Assembly (NCBI GenBank): GCA_016758905.1
Contig: JAEPQZ010000010.1
Location: 868,001 to 932,000, forward strand
Source of the DNA: Umbelopsis isabellina
Taxonomy: Eukaryota > Mucoromycota > Umbelopsidomycetes > Umbelopsidales > Umbelopsidaceae
DNA length: 64,000 nucleotides
Direction of reading: 5' to 3'
Positions 24,045-34,926 of the stretch are shown here, piece after piece. How positions within the stretch are numbered: position 1 is the stretch's first letter; the number at the start of each line of letters is the position of its first letter. Below the pieces are notes generated by a model, which was not told the DNA's origin, did not search any database, and worked only from the letters and a program-made list of their open reading frames with translations. Both the position numbers and the translations under genes were made by a program.

Positions 24045-26447
24045 CTAGGGAGCCTCCTTAGGGATAATCATTTTCTTGTAATCCTTAATGGTGCCTGAGA
24101 ACTTGTGCAGCTTCTTGCCTTCACAGATCCAAATTTCATTACAAACAGTGTTAATAAAGCGCTCGTCGTGAGAAACAATGACCACGCCACCCTTGAAAAC
24201 CGCAAGAGCATCTTGAAGTGCATCGATGGATTGAAGATCCAAATGATTGGTAGGTTCGTCAAGAACAAGAATATGTGGGTTAATCAAACTGAGACAAGCA
24301 AAAGCCACGCGAGACTTTTGACCACCAGAAAGCGTCTTCATAACCTGTAATCCAACCATACCGGTGATACCAAAGGCACCCAAGTGCCTTCGATACTCTT
24401 CTTCACTCTTTCCTGGATATCTATCAGCCATGAAAGCCACAGCTGATTTTGTAAGATCCAACTGATCGATATGATGTTGTGTGAAGTAGGCAATTCGCAA
24501 ACGACCGTTACGGTTGACAATACCTGTGATAGGTTTAAGATCGCCGGTGAGAATTTTTAACATAGTGGATTTACCGGCTCCGTTTGGACCAACCACTGCA
24601 ATACGAGAATCCAATCGCATATCGAGATTAATGTCATTGATGATGATCTTTTCAGGAACGTAACCAAACTTGACACCGTCCATTTGTAGGATAGGCGCAG
24701 AAAGTGCGTCTGGATCAGCAAATTTGAATGTCACTTCCTTCTCGGCTTCTGGGGCTTCCAACACTGGCAGCTTTTCCAGTATTTTAAGTCTAGATTGTGC
24801 TTGTGGTGCTCTCTTTGCATTATAACGCCACTTGTCTATAAAATCTTGCAAATGCTGACGGTATTCCATCTGTGATTGATACTCTCGTATTTGTTGCTTT
24901 TGTCGTTCTTCACGAGTAGCGTCAAATTGGGCATAATTACCCTTGTAGTACTCCAATTTTTCAGAGTGTTGATGCAAGATATCAGTAGCAACCTCGTCCA
25001 AGAATTCTGTGTATCTAATTAGCAAAAATATCAAGCGTTTTATCTTGGTATGAATGAACATTTTTACCTCTGTCGTGGGAAACCACCAACAATGTATTTG
25101 GCCAAGTTTGAAGGTATCTTTCGAGCCAGACAATGGCAGGAATCTAAAAATACAATAAGGTCAGACCAATAGTACCAAAAGGTAGCAACGCCGGTTTAAT
25201 ACTTACATCCAACATGTTATCCGGTTCATCAAGCATTAGACAATCTGGTTTGCAGAACAAAGCTCTGGCCAGCGAGATTCTCATACGCCAACCTCCAGAG
25301 AATTCTCTAGTTGGTCTCTTTTGCTGTTCAGAATCAAATCCGAGACCAGACAGGATAGCCGACGCTCTGGTTTAAGTAAATATAACATCAGTATACAAAT
25401 ACAGCGTTAGACTATATGCAAAGAAGGTTGGGCATACCGTGCTTCAGCCTTGTGACTCTCGATGTCTTCCAATTTTTGATATAATTCCTTCAACTCTGAA
25501 TTTAGGCTTTCCTTCTTCTTGTCTGCAGCATCCTTGGCTTCTTCTGTGTCATCTTCATCATCGCTGCGTTCATCAAGAATAGCAATCTCGGCCGTCAGGC
25601 GTTTTTCCTCTGACATCAAATGAGTACGCCAGACGTCAGCTTTCAATACCATATCCAACGCTGGTGTATCGTCTCCAATAACTTCTTGCTCCACATACAA
25701 GATTGAAATATGTGTAGGCACATTCAATTCACGTCTTGCCATGGCTTTCAATAATGTTGATTTACCGATACCGTTCTTACCAACCAAACCATAACGTCTA
25801 CCAAAGGCAAGCGTCAGATTGGCGTCAGTAAGAATGCGCTTACCAGCAAATGAGATATCAAAGTTTTCAAGCTTAATATCCTTTGACTTTCCTTTGGTGG
25901 AAGTGTAATCCAAAATAGGATTATACATCTTGTACGCTTCTTCCAGAGCCTTTTGCTCGTTGTCTTTGATCAACTTGGAAGCTTCATACTCAACAGACAT
26001 ATTGGATTTGGCTTGGCGCTTGGCCATTTTAGCGGCGATCTTGGCTTCAGCTTTCCTCAATTTGCTAGCATCCACTTGCGATTGAACAGTTCTACCTCGC
26101 ACAGCCTGCAGATCAACGTTCTCCTTTGTTAAAGCTGCTGTGGCAGACAAGTGAGATTGGCTGGCCATATTAATGGGTTGAGCCAACTTGTTGAGTGCTG
26201 CCTTGGGCTGATCAGCAGATTTGCTGTTGACGCTTAGGATCTGGGTAAGTCTCTCGCACAATTTGTCAACTTCTTGCTCATCGCCTCCGACGTCCAAAAG
26301 CATGGGCCGAACAACTTCGGCGATACCATCTTCGTCGTCGTCAGCGAAATCGTTACCCTCAAGATACCCGGTGATGTATTCTAGAACGGCATCGTCGGCT
26401 TCAGGAACAGATTTCTGGATCAGCGACGATATCTCTGTAGCTGCCAT
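24045..26447 (-). CDS. GCN20: ABCF-type ATPase, GCN20/ABCF3
   Basis: Exons 25438-26447, 25207-25366, 25068-25143 and 24045-25006 give 735 aa; yeast Gcn20 has 752. There is an N-terminal helical region ([20 protein letters not shown]) of the kind that binds Gcn1, then two ATP-binding cassettes without membrane segments. Cassette 1 has [37 protein letters not shown] and [12 protein letters not shown]; cassette 2 has [37 protein letters not shown] and [11 protein letters not shown]. Between them is the ABCF linker ([20 protein letters not shown]). With Gcn1 it helps activate the kinase Gcn2 on stalled ribosomes in amino-acid starvation. The start is set at 26447 because the in-frame extension upstream has no ATG and is hydrophobic. 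Confidence 0.95.
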
Positions 26448-26669
26448 GGTGGATCTAATAGAAAGACTGCGCGAGCGCCAATTGATACCACAGCCAAAAG
26501 AGAGAAAAAAAATGGTGACAGGCACAATCTTCAAATTAATTTTGAATCTCAACACTCAATATGTACCAAAGGGTCATGATTTGTGTTAAAAAATAATAAT
26601 TTATCTCTATTAAATGGGGTATTATGTTACAAGTACATGGTGTGATTTGCAGCTGCTGGATAAGTGTAT

Positions 26670-28399
26670 TTAAGCTTCTTCAGCCTCTTTGAATTGCTTT
26701 ATATCCTCTTTGGTTAATTTGACGTGACCAGTACAGAGAGCCAACAAGGTAGCGGCTCCCATCAAACCAGTGATTGCATAGAACACATAACGTAAAGCAT
26801 CAACGTTTGCATCCGCAATGGCATTTCTGGTATCAGATGGAAGGGTTGACAAGATGGCCTCGTTTTGAGCTAATGCAGCAGCAACAATGGTAGGAGTAGC
26901 ATTTGGCAGATGCTTAGGAAGGACGGTTAGCAGTTCATTGTTGAACAAGGTGCCGAAAATGGTAACACCGATTGCTCCTCCGAGAGAACGGCAGAAACTG
27001 ACAAGTCCAGTAGCGACGGGAAGATCTTCTCTATGAACGGGAGCTTGAGCACTGAAGAGACCTCCTTGGACAAAGAAACCGAAACCAAATCCTCCAATGA
27101 TAAGAAATCCAATCTGTGTACCAAGGTTAGAATCGCGAGTCCAAAGACTCATCAATCCAGCACCAGTAGCTGCCAAAACACCTCCTACGACTGTAATGGG
27201 ACGATATACCAAGAAAACAGTAATAATGACACCAGAGATAATACTGGAAAGGACAATAGCGATCATGAAAGGAATAAACTTTTCGCCAGCTGTGGTAGCA
27301 GAGTTGCCCATTCCTTGCTGGAACAAAATGGGCACATAGTACATGATGCCCATCGTAGACATTCCAGCAAAGACGTTAGCAGCAAAAATCAAGGGGGGAT
27401 TGCGGTGAACAGTGAAAATACTGGCAGGCATCAACGGCTCCTTTGAGAATTTCCATTGGACAATGACGAAGACAATGAAGAGAACACCGAAAACACAGAA
27501 AAGGGCGATGATTACAGGCGAGTTCCAGGAATACTTGCTACCACCCCAAGACAAAGGAAGCAAGAAGGCAATGACCCATCCTAGCAAGAGAACAGTTCCG
27601 AGATAGTCGATGCGACCAAATCTCTCTTTCCATGTTGTGCCAGGTGCTGCTTGATTGCGAAGTACAGCAGATACTGCAACAGCAGCAACAACACCTATGG
27701 GAAGGTTGATATAAAATGCCCAGCGCCAGGTAAGATGGTCAGTAAAAGCTCCTCCGATGAGGGGACCAACAGCAGTGCCAACCATATAAGCGGCACCAAT
27801 GAGGCCCTGGTATAGACCTCTGTCTTGGATTGGGCAGACAACAGTGACAATGATTTGACACATAGATTGGATTCCAGCACCACCAATACCAGCAATAGCT
27901 CTGCCGACAATTAGCATAATAATGCCGTTCGCCAGTGCGCATAGTAAGCTACCGAAAAGAAAGAAGAACAGGGCGAAGAGAATCATATATTTGTAGCCGA
28001 AGATGGATGAGCATTTGCCATACAAGCCTTGAAATGCGGTTGATGTGAGAAGGAAAGCTGATCCGACCCATGAGATGTCGGAGAGGGCATTAAAGTCTGA
28101 TGCGATGCGTGGTAATGCTACTGTAACGATAGTTTGATCCAGGGCGGCCATGAAGAGGCATAGACACAGCGACAAACATAAAGGAATAAGAACGGCTTTG
28201 GGCAAGTATTGATTATCCACTTGTTTCTCATGCGGCTCTTCAGCATCTTCCGTTCTAAGATCTGATGTATCATTTTCTTGCTTGATCTTTGCTGGATCAG
28301 AGTTACTTAGATCGGTAGTACTATGGGTGCTTTAAGGAAGAGTTAAATAAGAGTAGAGATTACGTGCTTCAGATATATGTTTCCAGTGATTTACCTCAT
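26670..28399 (-). CDS. MFS drug:H+ antiporter, DHA2 (14-helix) family
   Basis: The main exon 26670-28329 holds nearly the whole protein. No ATG is in frame there before the first helix, but a 5-nt first coding exon (28395-28399, ATGAG) spliced over a 65-bp intron gives MSTHSTTDLSNSD and so on, 554 aa in all. After a hydrophilic N-terminus come about 14 membrane helices. DHA2 marks are LDQTIVTVALPRIASDFNAL (motif D1), FLLTSTAFQGLYGKCSSIFG (motif A variant), GRAIAGIGGAGIQSMCQII (motif B), GAAYMVGTAVGPLIGGAFTD (motif C) and WRWAFYINLPIG. Such pumps export toxins, azoles, amino acids or secondary metabolites; the substrate cannot be told. The P450 gene lies upstream in the same orientation, about 1.2 kb away. 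Confidence 0.93.
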
Positions 28400-29057
28400 A
28401 GTATATGATATTAGTGTGACGATTGATCAAATGTTATTGATTGGAGATATAAAAAACGAAGAGCAACCCATGAGCCACTTTTATATGTTTCCAAATCTCG
28501 TATTAATATTTTCGGCGGAGAGCAGCGGAGGTTGGCTTGCGCCGAAATTCAAGGAAATAAATAATTTAGGCAATAGCCGTTTTTAGTGTTACTCCATCTG
28601 TCCCAGCTCAGCCTTTGATCTCAAATCAAAAGTGACAATTGCTTCCTAACAAAAGTACAAAAGACATCATTGGATCCACTTGACTTACTGTGGATCACAA
28701 TTCTGTATCTTATGAAGGTAGAGATGCTGAGTATTAGAATGCTTATTGAGAAATACTTTGGTTTGCCTGTATTTGGAAATCACAAAATTTAGATTTTACA
28801 AAACTGTGCGCTCATCAAAGTTCAAGTTGCAACAAAATGGCATCATACCTTAAAGATGTCCTTATGCATGATTGCATCTATTGTGTATACATTTGCGATG
28901 CAGTATAGCATGTGCAAATACGCTGGATCATGTATATTCACAGTCTCTTAATTACGGTCTGTAACTGCAAAACATTGATGGACAGTGGAGTTGTTTTTCT
29001 TGATCGATCAACGCGCCCATAAGCAGATCAAAAAGTTTTACCCACTACGCGGAAAGT

Positions 29058-29078
29058 TGACCATTGGTCCAATGGTCA
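29058..29078. promoter_or_regulatory. Perfect 21-bp dyad with CCAAT/ATTGG halves
   Basis: tgaccattgg and ccaatggtca are perfect 10-bp inverted arms around a single t. Each arm carries a CCAAT pentamer in opposite orientation. Such symmetry suggests a homodimer binding site or paired CCAAT boxes. It lies about 660 bp upstream of the MFS start and 107 bp before the ATG at 29185. Confidence 0.6.
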
Positions 29079-29100
29079 TCGTAGACAAATGATTGCCGCA

Positions 29101-29145
29101 ATCGGCGCACTTCCTTATTCGGCGCAGAATGTCCGGCGCGCCGAA
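29101..29145. promoter_or_regulatory. Cluster of GCGCCGA/TCGGCGC motifs
   Basis: ATCGGCGC (29101-29108), TTCGGCGC (29118-29125) and the reverse GCGCCGAA (29138-29145, inside the palindrome cggcgcgccg at 29134-29143) sit within 45 bp. A further GCGCCGAA lies at 28539-28546. The surroundings are AT-rich, so this GC-rich repetition stands out. The factor is unknown; the motif loosely resembles E2F-type sites. Confidence 0.45.
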
Positions 29146-29184
29146 GGTTTTTCCCCCGCTTCATTTGTCCCGCTCCCAAAAATG

Positions 29185-29314
29185 GATCAATCAAAAATGC
29201 TCAACCGATTACTTCGCACCTTTCCACGTATCAATCTACGGTTGTTGTAGTGTTGCTTCCGAAATGATCGTAGCTCTCAAGAATTTTGCAGACATCGATG
29301 ATGAACAATTGAAT
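29185..29314 (+). pseudogene. Possible broken gene start, acyl-carrier-protein-like
   Basis: From ATG 29185 the frame reads MDQSKMLNRLLRTFPRINLR then LL and stops; MLNRLLRTFPRINLRLL looks like an amphipathic mitochondrial presequence. In another frame just downstream, SEMIVALKNFADIDDEQLNS resembles helix 1 of mitochondrial acyl carrier protein. No DSLD phosphopantetheine site follows before the P450, and no intron of normal size joins the two parts. It may be a decayed first exon of an ACP copy or pure coincidence. The upstream dyad and GC motifs would then be its former promoter. Confidence 0.25.
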
Positions 29315-29524
29315 TCTCATAAGGTGAAGTCTAATTATTGATGAAACTTCTCTCTCAAATAATTGAAGATTGGAACACATTTAGTGCTGGAATCTTGATA
29401 TTTAGTCGCTCAAGATGTATAGAAAAATGAGATTTTAAATATGCATGACAGCAACTTAAAAGGTTCATTTTAATAAAGCGGATTACATAGTAGAGGTTTT
29501 TATTAATAAAAAAAAGAAAAAAAA

Positions 29525-29550
29525 GAACCAGAACCAGAACCAGAACCAGA
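29525..29550. repeat. Hexanucleotide microsatellite (GAACCA)n
   Basis: Four uninterrupted copies of gaacca followed by ga, next to an A-rich stretch. It lies about 90 bp beyond the P450 stop codon, in its 3' flank. Confidence 0.8.
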
Positions 29551-29635
29551 GATATCCAATGTGAAAAGCTAAACATCCTTAAGGATAGTGGTGTATCAGT
29601 TTTTGTGGTTATACGATATAGAGATAGTCCACATT

Positions 29636-31642
29636 TTAAGCGGTTCTTTTCTCGAATTTGACTGCACCCATGGCCATGCTACGGAAAGTTGTTGGTAAGG
29701 TGATCTCGGTTGCAGCAGTCATGTTGTACTTGGAAATAAGGAGTGATACAATGGTCTTGATCTCTTGAACCGCAAAAAATCGTCCAGGGCAAGCATGTTT
29801 GCCAATGCCAAAAGTAAGGTGGTCCTCACCAATTTTGACAGCCTGTCGGTTGGATCCAAGGAATCGCCAAGGTTGGAAATCATCTACATTGTCACCTTGC
29901 AGATCAGGATTGAACGAAATATCCCAGGTATTGAGGGTAATGTATGTCCCAGGAGGAACGATAGTACCGTTACTCATCTCAACATCCCGATTGCTGATGT
30001 TCTTATGCGTGAACATGATATCTTGCGTTCTAAGTCTAAGTACTTCGCGAGTAAAGCTATCAAGCTTGGCCATTTTCTTGACGGCGTCAAATGTAAGTTC
30101 AAGATCTGATCCCTTGGTACCTTCTTGCTCTAGGACTTCTTCTTGTTCTTTGCGGAGTTCGTCAATATATTCGGGATGCTTCATCAACCAATACAAAACG
30201 GCTGTGGTGTTGTCAGTGGTAGTATGGATGGAGGCAAAGACAAGTACGAACACCCAGTTGATGATATATTGGGCATATGGGACACCATAATCTTCGGATG
30301 CTGGATGTGCATCGATTAGTTTTTGCAAAAGATCATCAGGACGTTTCCATGTGGCATCCTGCTCCAGTCGCAATCTCTTTTCAATCTCGGGAGCAATGAA
30401 CTGATCTGCGATTTTGCGATGCTTTTGAACTGCTGCTGTGTTAGGGAAGATATATCTAGAGCGCAAAGAGTAAGTATGTCATAAAGTTAGTATTCTCATT
30501 GTTCTTCTTTATTCACCTTTGGTACCATGAATTTAGAGTGGGGAATGTCTTGGTCCACCAATTTCGTCTCAAGAGCTGACCAACATCTTTAGTGACATCT
30601 CCACAGCTAGCAACAAGCTCATCGTTGTTGCACATCTCCTGCGTTTAATTATATGTTAGTCACAAGGAGAGGATGCTTTCAAAACCGAAATCTAAAAATA
30701 TTTACATCTCCAAGGAAAATGCAAGTACTAGCTTTGGAAACCATGCTTTGCACGAAAGGGAAGAGATGTCCAATGACCTTGGGTTCTTTGAAATTGTTAA
30801 ACATTAGTGACTATTCCAAACTGCTCTTGATTATAACTACTGTACTACATCCAGCAAACTGTACCTTTCAAGTCACCCAACCAACGATCAAGAACAATAT
30901 TGAGCTAAAAGAAGCTTGTCAGGACTGTGCTTTGCATGTTGGAAACCCATTTTCAATACACACCTGCACATTAACACGCTTGGTAAAGTTCTTCAAATTT
31001 GGAGTCAGGTTCATAGTCACGAAACGTCCACTATGATCGTATCTTCTGCGGTCCTTGATACCAAACATACCAAGGACATCAGTGAAATCTTCGACTGCTC
31101 TGGTGAAACTGAGACCATCTGTCAAGAAGACCTCACGAGCAAGCTCTCTTGAGACAACAATGGTTTCCTATAATATGATCAATTTGCTGCTCTCTATATG
31201 TGAGTCGAATCACTAAAACTTACTCTGCCAATAGCGTCTGTGCGGAAAGTACCGCCATACTGTTCTGTTACCTTCTCGGTCCATTTTCTAGGGTCGGTAT
31301 GGTACGTGACGCCATCTATGTCAGACAAAACTCAATTAGTACTTTTGTACCACTATACGAGTTGATTCACAAGAATATCATTTTACCGATAGCTGTGTCG
31401 GCAGATACATATGGTGGTAAATTCTGCAAGAAATGAAACTTGCGCTAGTTTGCAACATCCACTTCGTACTGTCGAAGAAAATGACAACTGAGTGTTACCT
31501 TTCTGGAAGTACCGGCACGAGTAGCATAGATAGCGGTTGCAACAGCTGTCAAAGTGACGGCGGCAACAACTGCTTGATCTTGCTTTGTCATACGTTGAAG
31601 GAGGTCGCTGCCTTTTTGAACGGTGTTTTCGAAAGCTGGCAT
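29636..31642 (-). CDS. Cytochrome P450, CYP509-like
   Basis: Eight exons (31499-31642, 31387-31423, 31224-31315, 30964-31167, 30865-30904, 30706-30785, 30517-30638, 29636-30455) give 512 aa, normal for a microsomal P450. The N-terminus is a membrane anchor (AVVAAVTLTAVATAIYA). Heme-binding loop FGIGKHACPGRFFAVQE with Cys about 462; ExxR helix REVLRLR; PERF-like region FQPWRFLGSN. The I helix reads VFASIHTTTDNTTAVLYW, with His where most P450s have an acid before the Thr; similar (A/S)IHTT sequences occur in other fungal P450s. It is an oxygenase fed by NADPH-P450 reductase at the ER. Similarity to the CYP509 group of Mucorales is from memory of sequence style and needs a search. The nearby MFS pump may share a detoxification role. 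Confidence 0.92.
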
Positions 31643-32553
31643 GTTGGAACAAAGAGGAATATATGTCTGTGGGTAGATTAAATTTGGTCAATTTATATAA
31701 TTTTGTCCTTGGCCGGCGGACCAGAGCGCGTGACGACTGTTGTTCTTGATTCTGGTTTCAACAGAGACTGGGGACCTTCTACGACTTGAAAACGAACAAT
31801 AATGTTTATACGTCATATTAGATGAACCATAAACACCAAGATCAGTCTATAATTCAACTGTATTAATCACTTTCGACAGGATATGTTGCTGAAGGTAACC
31901 GGGGTTGATGGTTTGCGGTGTCACAGCTAGGTATTTGGGACCATGCCAAAAACTGTCTTGTCCGATTTCCGCGAAAATTTACAGTGATTGGTTCGGCTCT
32001 TCTCGGACAAAGTACCAGCCGGTCGAATCATCTACTACTATTAAACATTTCCGATCAATACAATGAGTTTGAGCGAAGTAATAGACAAGTTGTTCAAATT
32101 TGAGAACAATGATTGCAGCACATCAGTTGGACTTTTGAACATAATTAAAGATGCGTCTGTTCAATCAAGGCAGAAAAATTCAGCTATAGCTTTTTGCACA
32201 GATTGGCCAATTTCCATTGTCTTTTTCACTCAAACCTACTCCAACCCTTTATGCAAATCCTATAATATACTTTTGATAAATTTAATTTCAATAAAAATTA
32301 TAGTCCAGCCATTGTAGCAATCAAACATTGATTGTTTTCTTGTTTTTTATACATATCGTGGCTGCAATCCGCCAATGTTTCCATTTTATAAAGACTGATT
32401 ACTGCTTCAACGAGAAACACATTAAATGAGTAAAAGCTGAACCGTTATGCTGAAACGAGGTACTAATCAACTGAAATGTAATAAAGGTAGCGGTAGATTG
32501 CATGGGGAGGAATCCTTATTTTTTTTTTCTCACAAGATCATATTTGAAATATA
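31643..32553. other. Upstream region of the P450 gene
   Basis: About 900 bp between the P450 start and the stop of the next minus-strand gene. It has a TATA element next to the P450 start (called separately). Several short frames are open but none is protein-like. Confidence 0.5.
31692..31699 (-). promoter_or_regulatory. TATA box of the P450 gene
   Basis: TATATAAA on the minus strand lies about 50 bp before the ATG at 31642, a normal fungal spacing for an inducible gene with a short leader. Confidence 0.5.
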
Positions 32554-34087
32554 TCACATCAAATGCGCCATGATTTGTTTAGTCTTTGGGAAAAGAATGT
32601 CCAATACTTCTTTAACTTCTGCAGTCATATAGACATCGGGCAAGACACTTCTCAATTCTTCAATAGATTGACTGCCAAATAGAGATTGCAGGAATGCGTA
32701 TGGCGGGTAGTAGGCGACGGTTTCGTCCCTCTGCTGATCTGCTTTGATGTAGCTGTTCACCTCCACGATCACTCCCCTTTCAATTTTGAGTTCAAAACCA
32801 GGGTATCTAGGAGTATAATTGGACACTCTAATGGTACCCGAGTACTTTTTATGGGTAAGTGACTTTTTTAAACGCTGATTGAGAGCAGGGAGTATGTGCT
32901 TGATGAATGCCGCAAGATTGGGTACTCTCACGTAGTAATGGGTACCTTCATATGGGATTTTGCATTGAAGGCGCATATCAGATGGAAGAGCTTCAACAGT
33001 AGGATGCCATTGAGAACAATAGAAAGCCAGCGCGTTTGCCTTGGCCCATAACTCGTCGTCTTGCACTTGACTTTTACCAAAAGCGACAATATTTCGCAAG
33101 GATGACATAAAAGCCTTTTTGTTGATAGTACAATCGACAAGGCCCATATGATAAACTCCAAGGAGTCCAGCTTTGTCAGCGTCAAATTTGTTTACCATAG
33201 CATAGCCGACGATATTGTCATTTGCATCTTCAAACATAATGGTATGTCGCGCGAAAAGGTGGTCTGGGTTCTCTTGCAATTCGTGATAGTCAGTAATTTG
33301 CGAGATAACATAATCTCTTGCCAAAGGGTAGTGAACTGAGGCTCCATTTTGATGCATTTTATCAAGGTCAATAATAGTATCTACGTCGTCTAAAGTTGCT
33401 CGACGATGCTTCAAAGGCTCTTCCTCGTCTTCTTTCAAAAATGGTATTGAACTAAACATGACCTTGGATCGCTCACCAAACGCTAATGCGTATTCATAAC
33501 CGAATTGTCTGTAATACTACACAAGCCAATTCAATGTCGTATCATAAAGTTTGTATTATACATCACGGATTTTTGCTCTTACCCAATTGATACCACCAAT
33601 CACTTGAACCAACGTCCCATCTTCTTCTGATCTAGCATGTAATGCGTCCATAATATGTTGTTGAAGTCGCTTTCCACGATACTCGGGATTAGGCATAATA
33701 CCAACAAATTCCGGCCGACCTACCATACAAATTTGCAAAATGAAGGATTAATTACCGAGTGGTGGTGGTGCTGAATTTACATGGGAAAAAAGTATGAGCT
33801 TTACCAGCTTTATATGGAATGCCTTCATATGTATGAGTTTCTTGCCAGTAGGATGTGAATCCTACCAGAGGCTCGCCGTCCTGCTTAGTATCTACGATGA
33901 CTACACAATCTTTCTCGGTCATGAAGCCAGCATAACCATCAATAAAACGAAGAAACCAAGTTCTAACAAATTCCAGGCGGGTATTTGGTGGCGAGAAGAC
34001 GTCTATCATGCCTTCACCGACTTTAGGAACGTCTTCTGGTTTTACCCATCTCAGTAAGAGACCATTTCCAAGATCCTTTTCGTACAT
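32554..34087 (-). CDS. GNAT-family acetyltransferase with C-terminal extension (Eis-like layout)
   Basis: Exons 33805-34087, 33583-33719 and 32554-33516 give 460 aa. The first half is a GNAT domain: LRWVKPEDVPKVGEGMIDVF, CVVIVDTKQDGEPLVGFTSY, then RPEFVGIMPNPEYRGKRLQQ with HIMDALHARSEEDG, where YRGKRL is the acetyl-CoA pyrophosphate loop, and INWYYRQFGYEYALAF. A second GNAT-like part (LKHRRATLDDVDTIIDLDKM, IVGYAMVNKFDADKAGLLGV) and a C-terminal domain (GFELKIERGVIVEVN, AYYPPYAFLQSLFGSQSIEE) follow, which resembles the sterol-carrier-like end of Eis-type enzymes. The substrate is unknown. Splicing at ggtag|GT restores AGRPEFVGIM in frame, supporting the model. Confidence 0.82.
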
Positions 34088-34395
34088 TGCAAATGAGCAA
34101 TCAGGTGGTTATAAAGTGCAAAAATTCCCAGATTAGGCCTCAACGGTTAACTCATTTTATAGGCACCAACGCTCGTCCTTTTTCGGAGTCTCTTTTTTCT
34201 GAGGTGATGTTACTGCGGCACTCTCCATGCCAATTGTACGCTGCCAAGCTGCCAAGCTTACCCCGCAGGTGCTTTCACAATTAGAGTTTACCATGCTTTT
34301 GATCGGCTTTTAATTATAATGGGAACATCAGACTGGACAAGCTCGGGCAATATATTGCTCTTTTGGCAACGTCCAGGGCTGTGTATTAAAAAATT
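34088..34395. other. Intergenic spacer
   Basis: Upstream region of the acetyltransferase and 3' flank of the MerT/HMA-like gene. The only oddity is a direct repeat of gctgccaa near 34241-34257. No ORF is supported. Confidence 0.45.
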
Positions 34396-34926
34396 CTACC
34401 ACGTTTCAATTATTGTGGCCCGATATTTGTCCCGGATTTGATGTACGGTATTCACCAGTCTGTCACCATCGCCTGGAGAGGACATTCGAACGATGGCGCT
34501 TGCATTTTCATAGAAGATCTTTGCTTCCCTTATGTCAGGTACACTTTCTAACGTTCGCCGAATTCGATTCGCGCACGCCATACAGGACATGCCGTCAATG
34601 CCGACTAGAAAATGTGTGTCATGAGCTGCCTGCGGTAACGCGTATCCGAACCGATTGACATAGTTTACAATCTCGGGGGAGACCATGAGTAGCATGCAAG
34701 CAGCAAAGTTGAGCACTGATCTCTTTGTGAATCCATTTGTAAATAACGACGATAAGCTCAGCACCGCGGTCAAAGCAACCAGGTACGGGCGGTATGGTGT
34801 GAACACGGCGAATCCCGCACATGAGAAAGAGAACACATTCAGTGCAAGCTGAATAACACAACAAGAGCTGGACAGTAATGCGCTGCATAGGGCAGCACCA
34901 TGCTGTCGAAACCAGCCCTGCTTCAT
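34396..34926 (-). CDS. MerT-like membrane protein fused to a heavy-metal-associated (HMA) domain
   Basis: A single uninterrupted exon encodes 176 aa. Residues 11-90 form about three helices: AALCSALLSSSCCVIQLALN with vicinal Cys22-Cys23, then TPYRPYLVALTAVLSLSSLF and VLNFAACMLLMVSPEIVNYV. The CC in helix 1 and the following PYRP(Y/I) match the bacterial mercuric transporter MerT. Residues 105-176 are an HMA domain with GIDGMSCMACANRIRRTLES (metal-binding Cys115 and Cys118), as in MerP, Atx1 and copper ATPases. A MerT-MerP type fusion suggests transfer of a soft metal (Hg, Cu or Cd) across a membrane, but the metal is inferred. It is intronless among intron-rich genes and looks richer in GC, which would fit transfer from bacteria. 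Confidence 0.75.
   Translation of the reverse strand: MKQGWFRQHGAALCSALLSSSCCVIQLALNVFSFSCAGFAVFTPYRPYLVALTAVLSLSSLFTNGFTKRSVLNFAACMLLMVSPEIVNYVNRFGYALPQAAHDTHFLVGIDGMSCMACANRIRRTLESVPDIREAKIFYENASAIVRMSSPGDGDRLVNTVHQIRDKYRATIIETW

Larger units (their letters stand above)
28400..29635. other. Long spacer between MFS exporter and P450
   Basis: This is the upstream region of the MFS gene and the 3' side of the P450. It contains a perfect dyad (29058-29078), repeated TTCGGCGC-type motifs on both strands (28539-28546, 29101-29108, 29118-29125, 29138-29145), a possible broken gene start (29185-29314) and a 6-bp tandem repeat (29525-29550), each called separately. The stretch 28600-29040 shows nothing recognisable. 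Confidence 0.5.

Noticed and set aside
26670-31642. Secondary-metabolite cluster around the MFS pump and P450
   Set aside because: No synthase, terpene cyclase or NRPS gene is nearby; the two genes are separated by 1.2 kb and flanked by housekeeping genes.
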